From Paenibacillus soyae (GTDB lineage Bacteria; Bacillota; Bacilli; Paenibacillales; Paenibacillaceae): 37,904 nucleotides of DNA. Positions 1-7,531 of this stretch are shown one piece after another (the first letter of the stretch is position 1; each line of letters starts with the position of its first letter). The position numbers and the translations under genes were made by a program. The notes beneath the pieces are model-generated. The model was given only the letters and a program-made list of their open reading frames with translations, was not told the origin of the DNA and did not search any database. The DNA is taken from the NCBI RefSeq assembly GCF_024623455.1, contig NZ_JANIPJ010000038.1, positions 1-37,904 on the forward strand, written 5' to 3'.

Positions 1-126
1 CGAAAGGGCTGAAAAGTTTACTTTCTCGTTATTTAGAACTTTGTTAACCTTTTGGAACCGCCGTATGCGGACCCGCATGTACGGTGGTGTGAGAGGACGG
101 GGGCTAGCCGCCCCCTCCTACTCGAT
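1..126 (+). mobile_element. 3' end of a group II intron (ribozyme domains V and VI); rest lies outside the window
   Basis: Bases 57-88 fold as a domain V hairpin: a 9-bp stem (ACCGCCGTA with TACGGTGGT, one G-T pair), a two-base bulge on the 3' side, then UGCG/CGCA closing a 4-base loop. The CGC triad in the lower stem is of the kind seen in some bacterial classes. Bases 91-123 fold as domain VI: GAG/CUC and AGGA/UCCU flank a bulged A at 120, the expected branch point, above a GGGGG/CCCCC helix. The intron would then end at about 126 with the usual AY dinucleotide. One reading frame stops at 47 and could be the tail of the intron-encoded reverse transcriptase, but it is too short to identify. 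Seen: the fold. Inferred: the intron identity and end point. Confidence 0.72.
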
Positions 127-159
127 TTTTGCGCGAGTGGACATGCCAAACTCTTCTTT

Positions 160-188
160 GTATATACGCCGCCGCCGGACCATATACT
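160..188 (+). promoter_or_regulatory. candidate sigma-E-type promoter of ytxC
   Basis: GTATATA (160-166), 14 bases, then CATATACT (181-188). The -10 matches the mother-cell sigma-E consensus CATACANT at all but one fixed position; the -35 is weaker. An overlapping alternative is a sigma-A promoter TGGACA (138-143), 17 bases, TATATA (161-166). Sigma-E would fit a sporulation role for ytxC, but the implied leader is only about 20 bases. Confidence 0.4.
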
Positions 189-213
189 GTAACGGAAGGA
201 AAGGGGTGAGCGC

Positions 214-1143
214 ATGGATTTGTTTACGGTAACATTGCCTTCGAATCATGACGGATCGCTTCAAACGCTGCGGGAGCTGCTGACGGAGCATGTAAATGCC
301 GAGTTACATAAACGGAAGCCCTCTCCGTCAGCGCGAGTGGAGTTTCATATAGAAGGGCCGCTTCGCATTCGCTGCGAGGCGTCCCCGGCCGATTTCCAGC
401 TCAAAAGGGATGGATCCGCCGTGTACAAAGCTACGGCCGACGCGATCGCGGAATTTGTTATTGGCGAGCTGGAGCCGGAGCTGTTGTCGTTCATTATCAA
501 GAAGAAGTACAAAAACAACCCTTCGATGGATGCGGCGATCATCGAAAAGTATTGTCATGAGCTGCTTCACGGCAAAGAGTGGGAATCGCTCGGCAGCCGG
601 TTCCACGAGGCGGACCGGACAAGAAGGAAAAACAAAGTTTCCGACGAGCTCGAGAAGCATTTGCAAGAAAACACGATCCTCAATATCGGCGGATTTCTTG
701 CCTTCCGGCTCCTGCCTTATCGCAACGAGCTGGCCGAGATCGTGGAATACGCGCTGGACGAATACGTGCTTGATAAACAGTATCAAGAGTTTATCTCTCT
801 GTTGAAATATTTTGTCCAGCTTCAGGAGACGAAGGTGCCCATCGTGCATTTGCTGCACAAGGGCGGACATGAATTTACGTTGTATAACGAAAGCTTCCAG
901 ACGCTTGATCCGAAGCCGCCGGCCGACCGCATCGTCGCGGAGATGCTCGAGACCGAGATGAATATCGAGGACATGGTCATCAGCTCGCTGATCTCCGTGT
1001 CGCCGAAGCAAATTACGGTGCATACCAGAAATCCCGACATGCAGGTGGTCCGCACGATCGAAACGATTTTCGACGGCCGAGTGAACGTCTGCGTGAAGTG
1101 TACGTCCTGCTCCAGCACGCTGGATGAATGGATTCAGCCATAG
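214..1143 (+). CDS. ytxC: putative sporulation protein YtxC
   Basis: 309-residue soluble protein resembling the YtxC family, whose members lie next to thrS in Bacillus and Paenibacillus; the biochemical role is unknown. No signal peptide or membrane segment is visible; the chain is charged and probably mostly helical. Near the C-terminus there is a CVKCTSC cluster. The ATG at 214 is chosen because a purine-rich AAGGGGTG ribosome site lies just upstream. The gene begins about 90 bp beyond the group II intron end and its stop (1141-1143) lies beside the thrS promoter, so thrS is likely transcribed independently. Family assignment rests on overall similarity and on synteny with thrS; a function in sporulation is family naming, not something the sequence proves. 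Confidence 0.8.
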   Translation: MDLFTVTLPSNHDGSLQTLRELLTEHVNAELHKRKPSPSARVEFHIEGPLRIRCEASPADFQLKRDGSAVYKATADAIAEFVIGELEPELLSFIIKKKYKNNPSMDAAIIEKYCHELLHGKEWESLGSRFHEADRTRRKNKVSDELEKHLQENTILNIGGFLAFRLLPYRNELAEIVEYALDEYVLDKQYQEFISLLKYFVQLQETKVPIVHLLHKGGHEFTLYNESFQTLDPKPPADRIVAEMLETEMNIEDMVISSLISVSPKQITVHTRNPDMQVVRTIETIFDGRVNVCVKCTSCSSTLDEWIQP

Positions 1144-1152
1144 AACGAGCGC

Positions 1153-1181
1153 TTGACCGTAACGACCGCTGGAGATATAAT
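1153..1181 (+). promoter_or_regulatory. sigma-A promoter of the thrS T-box transcript
   Basis: TTGACC (1153-1158), 17-base spacer, TATAAT (1176-1181). This near-perfect vegetative promoter starts 9 bases beyond the ytxC stop codon. Transcription would begin near 1188, about 20 bases before the T-box stem I. Confidence 0.88.
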
Positions 1182-1207
1182 GAGGGCAACAATGTAGAAC
1201 AGCAATG

Positions 1208-1657
1208 ACAAGAGACATGTATTCGTCAATGCGCTAGGACCAGAGAGAGGAACCCGGGCTGAAAGTTCCTTCCTTGACGCGGTCGAGTATACCCCTCTTG
1301 TAGCTGTACGGTTGAACCTGCCCGTTCGGAAATGCGTGTTCAAAAAGTCCGGTTTTCAGCACCGAGAAGATTGGATGAAGCTAGGAAATGAGGAGCGGAG
1401 CGTAGTGGAAGCTACGTGAGCACCTGCAATGTTTACGGAGTAAACATACTTCGAAAGCATACGCTTGTTCCGGCTGAATCAAAAGTGGACTTTTTGGACT
1501 ACCTTTAGAAGAGCAGCTGTAAGCCGTACCGGTGATCCCCGTTATCGGATATACGAGGACTGTTCGGGATTCAGCGATGGATCACGGGACGGTTGAAGTA
1601 GGGTGGAACCACGAGTATACAAGCACTCGTCCCTTTGCGGGACGCGTGCTTTTTTTT
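1208..1657 (+). promoter_or_regulatory. T-box riboswitch leader of thrS (tRNA-Thr sensing)
   Basis: The leader has the T-box parts in order. Stem I is closed by ACAAGAG (1208-1214) pairing with CTCTTGT (1295-1301). A likely Thr specifier ACC lies at 1291-1293 on its 3' side; the overlapping TAC would read Tyr, so gene context decides. A stem III-like segment with CCGTTATC lies at 1538-1545, the T-box AGGGTGGAACCACG at 1600-1613, and an intrinsic terminator follows. In the known mechanism uncharged tRNA-Thr pairs with specifier and T-box and stabilises an antiterminator. The leader is unusually long because a 162-bp inverted-repeat element (1338-1499) sits between stem I and the 3' domain. Confidence 0.88.
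1338..1499 (+). repeat. 162-bp MITE-like structured repeat inside the thrS leader
   Basis: The ends are inverted repeats, GTTCAAAAAGTCC (1338-1350) and GGACTTTTTGGAC (1487-1499), matching at 12 of 13 positions. Inside lie a CGTAG/CTACG hairpin (1401-1416) and a perfect 8-bp hairpin ATGTTTAC-GGA-GTAAACAT (1429-1447) followed by a second small hairpin. The 1429-1464 module recurs in inverted orientation, twice, at 31568-31645. The sequence resembles dispersed intergenic repeats I recall from Paenibacillus genomes (memory, not checked). No open reading frame is carried, so any mobility would need a transposase acting from elsewhere. No clear target-site duplication was seen. Confidence 0.72.
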
Positions 1658-1658
1658 G
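1621..1658 (+). terminator. T-box-controlled intrinsic terminator
   Basis: AAGCAC-TCGTCCC, loop TTTG, CGGGACGC-GTGCTT, then a run of T residues. The stem competes with the antiterminator that includes the T-box at 1600-1613. Confidence 0.88.
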
Positions 1659-1706
1659 TGCGCTTCCGCGCTTCGCTTGACCAGCAAATCAGGAGGATGA
1701 TGAGTA

Positions 1707-3641
1707 GTGAGCATTAAAGTAACATTCCCGGACGGCGCCGTAAGAGAATTCGAAGCCGGGACAACCATTGAAGACGTGGCGGGTTCGATCAGCTCCGGCT
1801 TGAAGAAGAACGCAATCGCAGGCAAGCTGGACGGCAAGGTCGTCGATGTATATACGCCAATCGAGAAGGATGCCGCGATCGAGATCGTCACGGTCGAGTC
1901 GGCAGACGGACTGGAGGTCTACCGTCACAGCACGGCGCATCTGCTTGCCCAAGCGCTTAAGCGCGTCTATGGCGAGAAGAATGTTAAGCTCGGCATCGGT
2001 CCGGTCATCGAAGACGGCTTCTATTACGATATCGATATGGAGCAATCGCTTACGCCGGACGATCTTGGCGCCATCGAGAAAGAGATGAACAAGATCGTCG
2101 GCGAAAATCTGGACATTCGGCGCAGAGTCGTCAGCCGGAATGAAGCGCTGAGCATATTCGAGGAGCTCGGCGATAATCTGAAGCTGGAGCTGATCCGCGA
2201 TTTGCCGGAGGATTCGGAGATCACGATTTATGATCAAGGTGAATTTTTCGACCTTTGCCGCGGACCGCATCTGCCGTCCACCGGCCGCATCAAAGCGTTC
2301 AAGCTGCTTAGCGTAGCAGGCGCTTACTGGCGGGGCGATTCCAAAAATAAAATGCTCCAGCGCATCTACGGCACGGCGTTCCCGAAAAAAGCGCAGCTGG
2401 ACGAGCATCTTCATTTCCTGGAGGAAGCGAAGAAGCGCGATCACCGCAAGCTTGGCCGGGAGCTGAAGACGTTCACGTTCTCTCGCGAAGTCGGCCAAGG
2501 CTTGCCGCTCTGGCTCCCGAACGGCGCGAAAATCCGGAGAACGATGGAGCGTTATATCGTGGATCTGGAAGAACGTCTTGGCTACGAGCATGTGTATACA
2601 CCCGTGCTTGCCAACGTCGAGCTGTACAAAATTTCCGGACATTGGGAGCACTACAGCGAGGATATGTTCCCTGTCATGCAGATGGATAACGAGGAGCTCG
2701 TGCTTCGCCCGATGAACTGCCCGCATCACATGATGGTGTTCAAGAGCGACATGCGCAGCTACCGCGACCTGCCGGTCCGCATCGCGGAGCTCGGCACGAT
2801 GCACCGTTACGAAATGTCCGGCGCCCTGACGGGCCTCCACCGCGTGCGCGCGATGACGCTGAATGACGCCCATATCTTCTGCCGTCCGGACCAGATTAAG
2901 GAAGAGTTCGCGCGCGTCGTCAATCTCATCCGCAAGGTTTACGAGGATTTCGGAATCAAGGAATACCGTTTCCGGTTGTCCTACCGCGATCCGAAGGATA
3001 CCGAGAAATATTTCCAGAACGACGAGATGTGGGAAATGTCGCAGCGCATGCTCCGAGAGGTCGTCGAGGAGCTGGGTCTGCCGTTCTTCGAAGCGGAAGG
3101 AGAAGCCGCGTTCTACGGTCCTAAGCTGGACGTTCAAATTAAGACGGCTCTCGGCAAAGAAGAGACGCTCTCTACCGCGCAGCTGGACTTCCTGCTGCCT
3201 GAGCGCTTCGAGCTCGAATACATCGGGGAGGACGGCAAAAAACACCGGCCGGTCGTTATTCACCGAGGCATTATCAGCACGATGGAGCGCATGACGGCTT
3301 TCCTGCTCGAGAACTTCGCGGGCGCTCTGCCGCTGTGGCTGTCTCCGGTACAAGCCAAAGTCATCCCGGTCTCGACTAACTATGAAGAGTACGCGCGTCA
3401 GGTAGCCGAACGTCTGCAGGAAGCAGGCATTCGCGTAGAGAGCGACCTTCGCAACGAGAAGCTGGGTTACAAGATTCGCGAAGCGCAGCTCGAGAAGGCG
3501 CCGTACATGCTCGTCGTGGGCGAGAACGAAATGCAATCGGGTTCCGTCTCTGTCCGCAAGCGCGGCGAAGGCGATATCGGGACTCAAGCGATCGGGGACC
3601 TGATTCAGTTCCTGCAAGATCATATCGCATCCAAACAATGA
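1707..3641 (+). CDS. thrS: threonyl-tRNA synthetase
   Basis: 644 residues, the usual full length. It charges tRNA-Thr with threonine in the cytoplasm and edits mischarged serine. Domain order: N-terminal TGS domain (about 1-60), the editing/SAD domain with HSTAH near residue 75, the class II catalytic core (about 270-535) with motif 2 around the MHRYEMSGAL segment and zinc-ligand MNCPHH, and the C-terminal anticodon-binding domain (about 540-640). The GTG start at 1707 is supported by AGGAGG at 1691-1696; no in-frame ATG gives a better fit. Expression is controlled by the upstream T-box leader. No strong terminator separates it from the next gene, 61 bp downstream, so some read-through is possible. 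Confidence 0.98.
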   Translation: MSIKVTFPDGAVREFEAGTTIEDVAGSISSGLKKNAIAGKLDGKVVDVYTPIEKDAAIEIVTVESADGLEVYRHSTAHLLAQALKRVYGEKNVKLGIGPVIEDGFYYDIDMEQSLTPDDLGAIEKEMNKIVGENLDIRRRVVSRNEALSIFEELGDNLKLELIRDLPEDSEITIYDQGEFFDLCRGPHLPSTGRIKAFKLLSVAGAYWRGDSKNKMLQRIYGTAFPKKAQLDEHLHFLEEAKKRDHRKLGRELKTFTFSREVGQGLPLWLPNGAKIRRTMERYIVDLEERLGYEHVYTPVLANVELYKISGHWEHYSEDMFPVMQMDNEELVLRPMNCPHHMMVFKSDMRSYRDLPVRIAELGTMHRYEMSGALTGLHRVRAMTLNDAHIFCRPDQIKEEFARVVNLIRKVYEDFGIKEYRFRLSYRDPKDTEKYFQNDEMWEMSQRMLREVVEELGLPFFEAEGEAAFYGPKLDVQIKTALGKEETLSTAQLDFLLPERFELEYIGEDGKKHRPVVIHRGIISTMERMTAFLLENFAGALPLWLSPVQAKVIPVSTNYEEYARQVAERLQEAGIRVESDLRNEKLGYKIREAQLEKAPYMLVVGENEMQSGSVSVRKRGEGDIGTQAIGDLIQFLQDHIASKQ

Positions 3642-3702
3642 CAATTTACGCATAAAGCTTGAGCCGTCGGGGCAATATTCTTCTGAGGAGGAGTTTGCCC
3701 AG

Positions 3703-4251
3703 ATGGTTACAAGCTTTTTTCTTTGCGCAAGGAAATGGATAGGGATTGGTCTCGCGCTGATGATCTGTCTAGAAGCAACAGCCTTGCAGAGCGCTGCCGC
3801 GGAATCCGCGGCTTATCAAGTAATGGATTCTAAATCGTCCGCACCAAATGTCATTGAGGTCGTGGCGACGGGCTACACGGCCGGCGTCGAATCGACCGGG
3901 AAGAAGCCGGGACATCCGGGTTACGGTATCACCTACTCCGGCGTGAAGGTTAGGCGGGATCAGGTGTCCACGATTGCCGCGGACCCTAAGCTATTCCCGA
4001 TCGGCACGCTGCTGTATATCCCCGGCTACGGCTATGGAGTCGTTGCGGATACAGGTTCGGCCATAAAGGGAAATCGCATCGATCTCTATTTCGAGACGAT
4101 CAGCGAAGTATACGAACAGTGGGGTAAACGCAATGTAGAGGTACAGGTGCTCCGCCTTGGCACCGGCAAGCTGACGCAGTCTTGGCTGAACGACATCAAT
4201 CAGGCGGTTGAAGTCGGCAAGCCGATCCCGCAGGCCTACCTCGAGTCGTAA
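3703..4251 (+). CDS. secreted 3D (Asp-Asp-Asp) domain protein, YuiC/YocH-like cell-wall enzyme
   Basis: 182 residues. The N-terminus is a signal peptide: a short basic stretch, then a hydrophobic core ending in an AAA-type cleavage region near residue 32. The mature part is a 3D domain, related to the catalytic barrel of MltA-type lytic transglycosylases. It has VEVVATGYTAG at its start, GTLLYIPGYGYGVVADTG in the middle and GNRIDLYF, supplying the family's conserved aspartates. It probably cleaves or remodels peptidoglycan; B. subtilis YuiC-type proteins have this fold. There are no LysM, G5 or DUF348 domains, so how it binds the wall is unclear. GAGGAGGA at 3685-3692 supports the ATG at 3703. 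Confidence 0.87.
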   Translation: MVTSFFLCARKWIGIGLALMICLEATALQSAAAESAAYQVMDSKSSAPNVIEVVATGYTAGVESTGKKPGHPGYGITYSGVKVRRDQVSTIAADPKLFPIGTLLYIPGYGYGVVADTGSAIKGNRIDLYFETISEVYEQWGKRNVEVQVLRLGTGKLTQSWLNDINQAVEVGKPIPQAYLES

Positions 4252-4273
4252 CGGAAATTAAGGCGGTCAGGAC

Positions 4274-4302
4274 GCATAAGAAGCGGGGGGTTTGCCATAC
4301 TA
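4274..4302 (+). promoter_or_regulatory. sigma-G-type (forespore) promoter of the gamma-SASP gene
   Basis: GCATA (4274-4278), 17 bases, CATACTA (4296-4302). Both boxes match the sigma-G consensus (GHATR, N17-18, CATNHTA). Position about 25 bases before the SASP start, and the known sigma-G control of ssp genes, support the call. Confidence 0.72.
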
Positions 4303-4326
4303 AACTTGAACGGGGAGGTGACAACA

Positions 4327-4485
4327 ATGGCGAAAAAACAAAACAACAAAGCCGCTCAAAACCAAAAGTTTAACGCTGAATTCGCAGAAGAATTCAACCA
4401 AAACAACGCAGCTAACAACAATCAAGCTGCTAACCAAAGAGCGAACCAAGCTTTCCAAAACAACCAAAACAATAACCAGCAATAA
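4327..4485 (+). CDS. gamma-type small acid-soluble spore protein (SspE-like)
   Basis: 52 residues, almost entirely Asn, Gln, Ala, Lys, Phe and Glu. It starts MAKKQNNKAAQNQKF and carries one EFAEEFNQ segment resembling the site cut by the germination protease GPR in gamma-SASPs. Gamma-SASPs do not bind DNA; they are an amino-acid store in the spore core that is degraded on germination. It is shorter than B. subtilis SspE (84 residues, two repeats), having a single repeat unit. GGGAGGTGA at 4315-4323 supports the ATG. A sigma-G-like promoter precedes and an intrinsic terminator follows, making a monocistronic unit. A reading-frame cutoff of 60 codons misses it. Confidence 0.87.
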   Translation: MAKKQNNKAAQNQKFNAEFAEEFNQNNAANNNQAANQRANQAFQNNQNNNQQ

Positions 4486-4518
4486 CGTACATTTGCGTTA
4501 CACCGATAGCATGAATGA

Positions 4519-4552
4519 AAGAGGAACCTTCCGGGGTTCCTCTTTTCTTTTG
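4519..4552 (+). terminator. intrinsic terminator after the SASP gene
   Basis: AAGAGGAACC (4519-4528), 6-base loop, GGTTCCTCTT (4535-4544), then a T-rich tail. Confidence 0.88.
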
Positions 4553-4629
4553 AAGGACGCTGAATTATAATGATTCCGGACTTTTCCAATAGTGTTTTTT
4601 TGAAAATAGAAGTAAATGGAAATAGACTC

Positions 4630-4696
4630 CGTCTCGAGACCGAGGACAATTTCAATCGGCCGTCCCTTATGCGGGGAAGAACGATAGAGGTATACT
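4630..4696 (+). promoter_or_regulatory. candidate lia operon promoter with upstream palindrome
   Basis: A good -10 box TATACT lies at 4691-4696 but no recognisable -35 is correctly spaced, typical of activator-dependent promoters. About 50 bases upstream of it is a perfect 10-bp palindrome GTCTCGAGAC (4631-4640). It could be an operator for the LiaR-type regulator encoded downstream, which would make the operon autoregulated; that is inference. Confidence 0.42.
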
Positions 4697-4738
4697 TAGA
4701 TTAAGCTTTTTTAAAAGTTGCATAAGGAGTTGTGCGGT

Positions 4739-5743
4739 ATGAACGGAAACTTTGCGAGCCGGCTGTTCACGGGGCTTGTCGTCATCTCACTCGGCGTCGC
4801 GTTCCTGCTGCGACAGTTAGGTTATTTGGAATTCAGCATCGGGGAGATGTTCTCGACCTTCTGGCCGTGTATTCTTATCTATTTCGGCTTAACTTCGATG
4901 CTGGCCGGACGTTCTTACGGGGGCTCCGGCTGGTGGGGGCTTATAATGATCGTTATAGGAACCGTGTTCCTCGGCAACAATTTGGGATTCACGACGTGGT
5001 CGGTCGGCGACATCATTCCGTTCTTGATTCCGGTGATCATTATTTTCGTGGGATTGCGGATGATCTGGAGCCCCAAGCCAAGAAGGCAAGCGCCGCCTTC
5101 GGACGAGTGGAAATCGTATCGGCCTTATCAAGACGAGCAGAAGGTTCCGCCGGCTCCGCCGCTTCACCCGGATCCGACCGGAGCAAGCGGGGAAGAGGAG
5201 CCCAAAGGCTATAACCCGGCGGGAGATGCGGCTTCGTGGAAATCCGGGGAGTCCGGCGACGACAGGGACGGCATGAACGGGAGCGCAGGCCCGTACGGGA
5301 AGAAACGGAAGCACTGGCATGAACACCGCAAAGAGCACGTGGAATGGTGGAATCACGATTCGGCGGTGATCAACCGTTCCGGTTTTATCGGGGATATCCA
5401 TATGGGTCATGATTATTGGGAGCTCAAGCCGATGAATATTAGCCATTTTATCGGAGATACGGTGCTCGATCTGACGAAAGCGCAAATTCCTCTCGGCGAA
5501 ACGAAAATTACGATTTCTTCTTTTATCGGAGACGTGAAAGTGTACGTGCCTAACGACTTCGAGCTCGGCGTCAAGGTGGTGTCCAGCGCTTTCATCGGGG
5601 ATGTAAAGGTGCTTGGGCAGAAGGAAGGCGGATTGTTCACGAACGTGAGCTCGCAATCTCCGAGATACTCGGAATCGGATCGCAGAATCAAGCTGATCGT
5701 CAGCACCTTTATCGGCGATACGCGAGTGACGAAGGTGGGGTGA
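4739..5743 (+). CDS. liaF: LiaF-like membrane regulator of a cell-envelope stress system
   Basis: 334 residues. The N-terminal third has short hydrophobic membrane segments (residues about 5-105) of the LiaI/LiaF-like type. A charged, Pro/Gly-rich linker (about 110-205) follows, then the C-terminal LiaF domain. That domain contains five FIGD motifs (coding positions roughly 5382-5725), giving a regular beta-repeat. In B. subtilis LiaF inhibits the LiaS kinase until lipid II cycle antibiotics or membrane damage relieve it. The ATG at 4739 is chosen because AAGGAG at 4724-4729 is 9 bases upstream; an upstream in-frame TTG would place this ribosome site inside the gene. liaS starts 7 bp after the stop. 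There are no liaIH or liaG genes nearby, a reduced lia layout. Confidence 0.88.
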   Translation: MNGNFASRLFTGLVVISLGVAFLLRQLGYLEFSIGEMFSTFWPCILIYFGLTSMLAGRSYGGSGWWGLIMIVIGTVFLGNNLGFTTWSVGDIIPFLIPVIIIFVGLRMIWSPKPRRQAPPSDEWKSYRPYQDEQKVPPAPPLHPDPTGASGEEEPKGYNPAGDAASWKSGESGDDRDGMNGSAGPYGKKRKHWHEHRKEHVEWWNHDSAVINRSGFIGDIHMGHDYWELKPMNISHFIGDTVLDLTKAQIPLGETKITISSFIGDVKVYVPNDFELGVKVVSSAFIGDVKVLGQKEGGLFTNVSSQSPRYSESDRRIKLIVSTFIGDTRVTKVG

Positions 5744-5750
5744 CTAAAGG

Positions 5751-6791
5751 ATGATGGTTCGCTTCCTTCGAAGCGGCAAGTGGGAGCTAATTGGCATGTT
5801 CGTCCTGGCCACTATCGTAACCGTCGTTCTTGCGGTTCTCTTATGGAATATGATGGGCGAGCATGTCGGACTGCTGGAGCTCAAAATATGGACGGGATGC
5901 CTCTTGCTTCTGTCGAGCGGCGCGTTCGGTTATTGGGCCGCGCAGCGGTTCGGCAGAAGGCTGGATACGCTCCATCTTTCGCTCAAGCAGGCGGTAAACG
6001 GCAACTACGAAGTACGCATTACGGAAGACGGCAAAGGCCAGCACTCCTTCCTCCCGGTATACCGGGAGTTTAACGAGCTTGCGGAGCAGATGGAGGAGAA
6101 GATGAAGCTCCTGCAGCGAATGGGAGAGGAGCGGGTATTGACGGAAGCGGCATCGAATGAAGCCGCCGTGCTGGAGGAGAGGAAGCGACTGGCGAGGGAT
6201 CTTCACGACACCGTCAGCCAGCAGCTGTTCGCCATCCATATGTGCGCGTCGTCCTTGCCGAAGCTGCAGCAAGTCGATCAGGACCGCGCGGGCTCCGTCC
6301 TTGACCAGCTGATTCATATGTCGAATCTTGCACAGAAGCAGATGCGCAACTTTATCGCGCAATTGCGGCCGATGGAGCTCGAGGGAAGGACGCTCCAGGA
6401 AGCGCTGGATAAGTGGTTTCCCGATTATTGCAGGCAAAACAATTTGCAGGGCTCCATGGAGTGGAGGCTGACGGAGCAGCTGACCGAAGCGAAGGAGCAT
6501 CAGCTGTTCCTTATCGTGCAGGAGGCGATGGCGAACGTCGTCAAGCACGCGTCGGCGGAGAGCGTGACGCTGACCTTGGCCGATACGGAGCGTCAAGTCG
6601 TCATGATCCTGTCGGACGATGGCAAAGGCTTTAAGGCGGATGCGGTGAAAGGCGGCTCCTACGGTTTGTCGACGATGCAGGAGAGAGCGCAGAAGCTGGG
6701 CGGAGACGCCGATATCGTAAGCAAGGTCGGCAGCGGCACGAGAGTGAAAGTTACGATTCCGAAAATGTACCGGGGAGAGCAGAATCAATGA
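5751..6791 (+). CDS. liaS: LiaS/VraS-like sensor histidine kinase
   Basis: 346 residues. Two N-terminal membrane helices (about 13-33 and 45-65) flank a very short outside loop, the 'intramembrane-sensing' form that relies on partners such as LiaF. A HAMP-like linker precedes the HisKA_3 box ERKRLARDLHDTVSQQL, with the phosphorylated His at about 152. The HATPase_c domain has an N box (QEAMANVVKHA) and a DDGKGF motif. The overlap ATGA with liaR (6788-6791) shows translational coupling. Start: ATG at 5751, with a second ATG directly after it; the ribosome site is modest and translation may be coupled to liaF. Confidence 0.93.
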   Translation: MMVRFLRSGKWELIGMFVLATIVTVVLAVLLWNMMGEHVGLLELKIWTGCLLLLSSGAFGYWAAQRFGRRLDTLHLSLKQAVNGNYEVRITEDGKGQHSFLPVYREFNELAEQMEEKMKLLQRMGEERVLTEAASNEAAVLEERKRLARDLHDTVSQQLFAIHMCASSLPKLQQVDQDRAGSVLDQLIHMSNLAQKQMRNFIAQLRPMELEGRTLQEALDKWFPDYCRQNNLQGSMEWRLTEQLTEAKEHQLFLIVQEAMANVVKHASAESVTLTLADTERQVVMILSDDGKGFKADAVKGGSYGLSTMQERAQKLGGDADIVSKVGSGTRVKVTIPKMYRGEQNQ

Positions 6792-7453
6792 ATAATTCCG
6801 ATACGATCAAAGTGATGATTGTGGACGACCATGATATGGTCCGAATTGGTCTCCGCACCTACTTAATGCTGGAGCCGAGGCTTGACGTCATTGCCGAAGC
6901 CGGCAACGGCAGAGAGGCGATCAAATGGATGGACTCGCATGGCGAGGACGAGCGGCCTGATATTATTTTAATGGACATGATGATGCCCGAGATGGACGGG
7001 ATCGAGACGACCCGCGCCGTAATGGAGAAGTACCCCCGCACGAAAATCGTCATGCTGACGAGCTTCCTGGAGGACGACAAAGTATATGGGGCCATCGAAG
7101 CCGGGGCGGTAAGCTACGTGCTCAAAACCGTATCCGCCGAGGAGCTGATCTACGCGATCACCGGAGCTTACAAAGGAATGCCGGTCATGACCTCCGACGT
7201 CTCGCAGGCCTTGACCCGCGGCTTGCGCAAGCGCACGGCGCAATCGGGCGACGAGGATTTGACCGAACGGGAGAAGGAAGTGCTGCTTCTGATCGCGGAC
7301 GGATTGTCCAACAAGGAAATCGCGGACGAGCTTCATATCAGCATCAAGACGGTGAAGACGCATGTCAGCAACTTGCTGATGAAATGCGAGCTCGAGGACC
7401 GTACCCAGCTGGCCGTGCTCGCTCACCGCAAGGGATGGGCCAATCGCGCTTAG
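6788..7453 (+). CDS. liaR: LiaR/VraR-like response regulator (NarL/FixJ family)
   Basis: 221 residues. The receiver domain (1-125) has acidic residues in VDDHD, phosphorylatable Asp63 in LMDMMMPEMDG and the conserved Lys in YVLKTVS. A LuxR-type HTH (about 155-215) has LTEREKEVLLLIADGLSNKE and the recognition helix around SIKTVKTHVSN. The protein should bind DNA as a phosphorylated dimer and activate envelope-stress genes, probably including its own operon. The ATG overlaps the liaS stop. No clear terminator follows; the next gene has its own strong ribosome site 70 bp on. Confidence 0.94.
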   Translation: MNNSDTIKVMIVDDHDMVRIGLRTYLMLEPRLDVIAEAGNGREAIKWMDSHGEDERPDIILMDMMMPEMDGIETTRAVMEKYPRTKIVMLTSFLEDDKVYGAIEAGAVSYVLKTVSAEELIYAITGAYKGMPVMTSDVSQALTRGLRKRTAQSGDEDLTEREKEVLLLIADGLSNKEIADELHISIKTVKTHVSNLLMKCELEDRTQLAVLAHRKGWANRA

Positions 7454-7463
7454 CCGAATCGCG

Positions 7464-7493
7464 GGATAAGGGGAGCCGGCGGAGGACATACTA
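7464..7493 (+). promoter_or_regulatory. possible sigma-G-like promoter upstream of the YugN-like gene
   Basis: GGATA (7464-7468), 18 bases, CATACTA (7487-7493). The -10 is exact; the -35 deviates at one position. Weak on its own. Confidence 0.28.
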
Positions 7494-7531
7494 CCTTTTA
7501 GCATAAGAGGAAAAGGTGGAGGTAGGACGGC

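Noticed and set aside
1689..3653. A 654-codon open frame antisense to thrS
   Set aside because: thrS is certain; the antisense frame lacks a ribosome site and has no recognisable domain. It arises from the codon bias of the sense gene.
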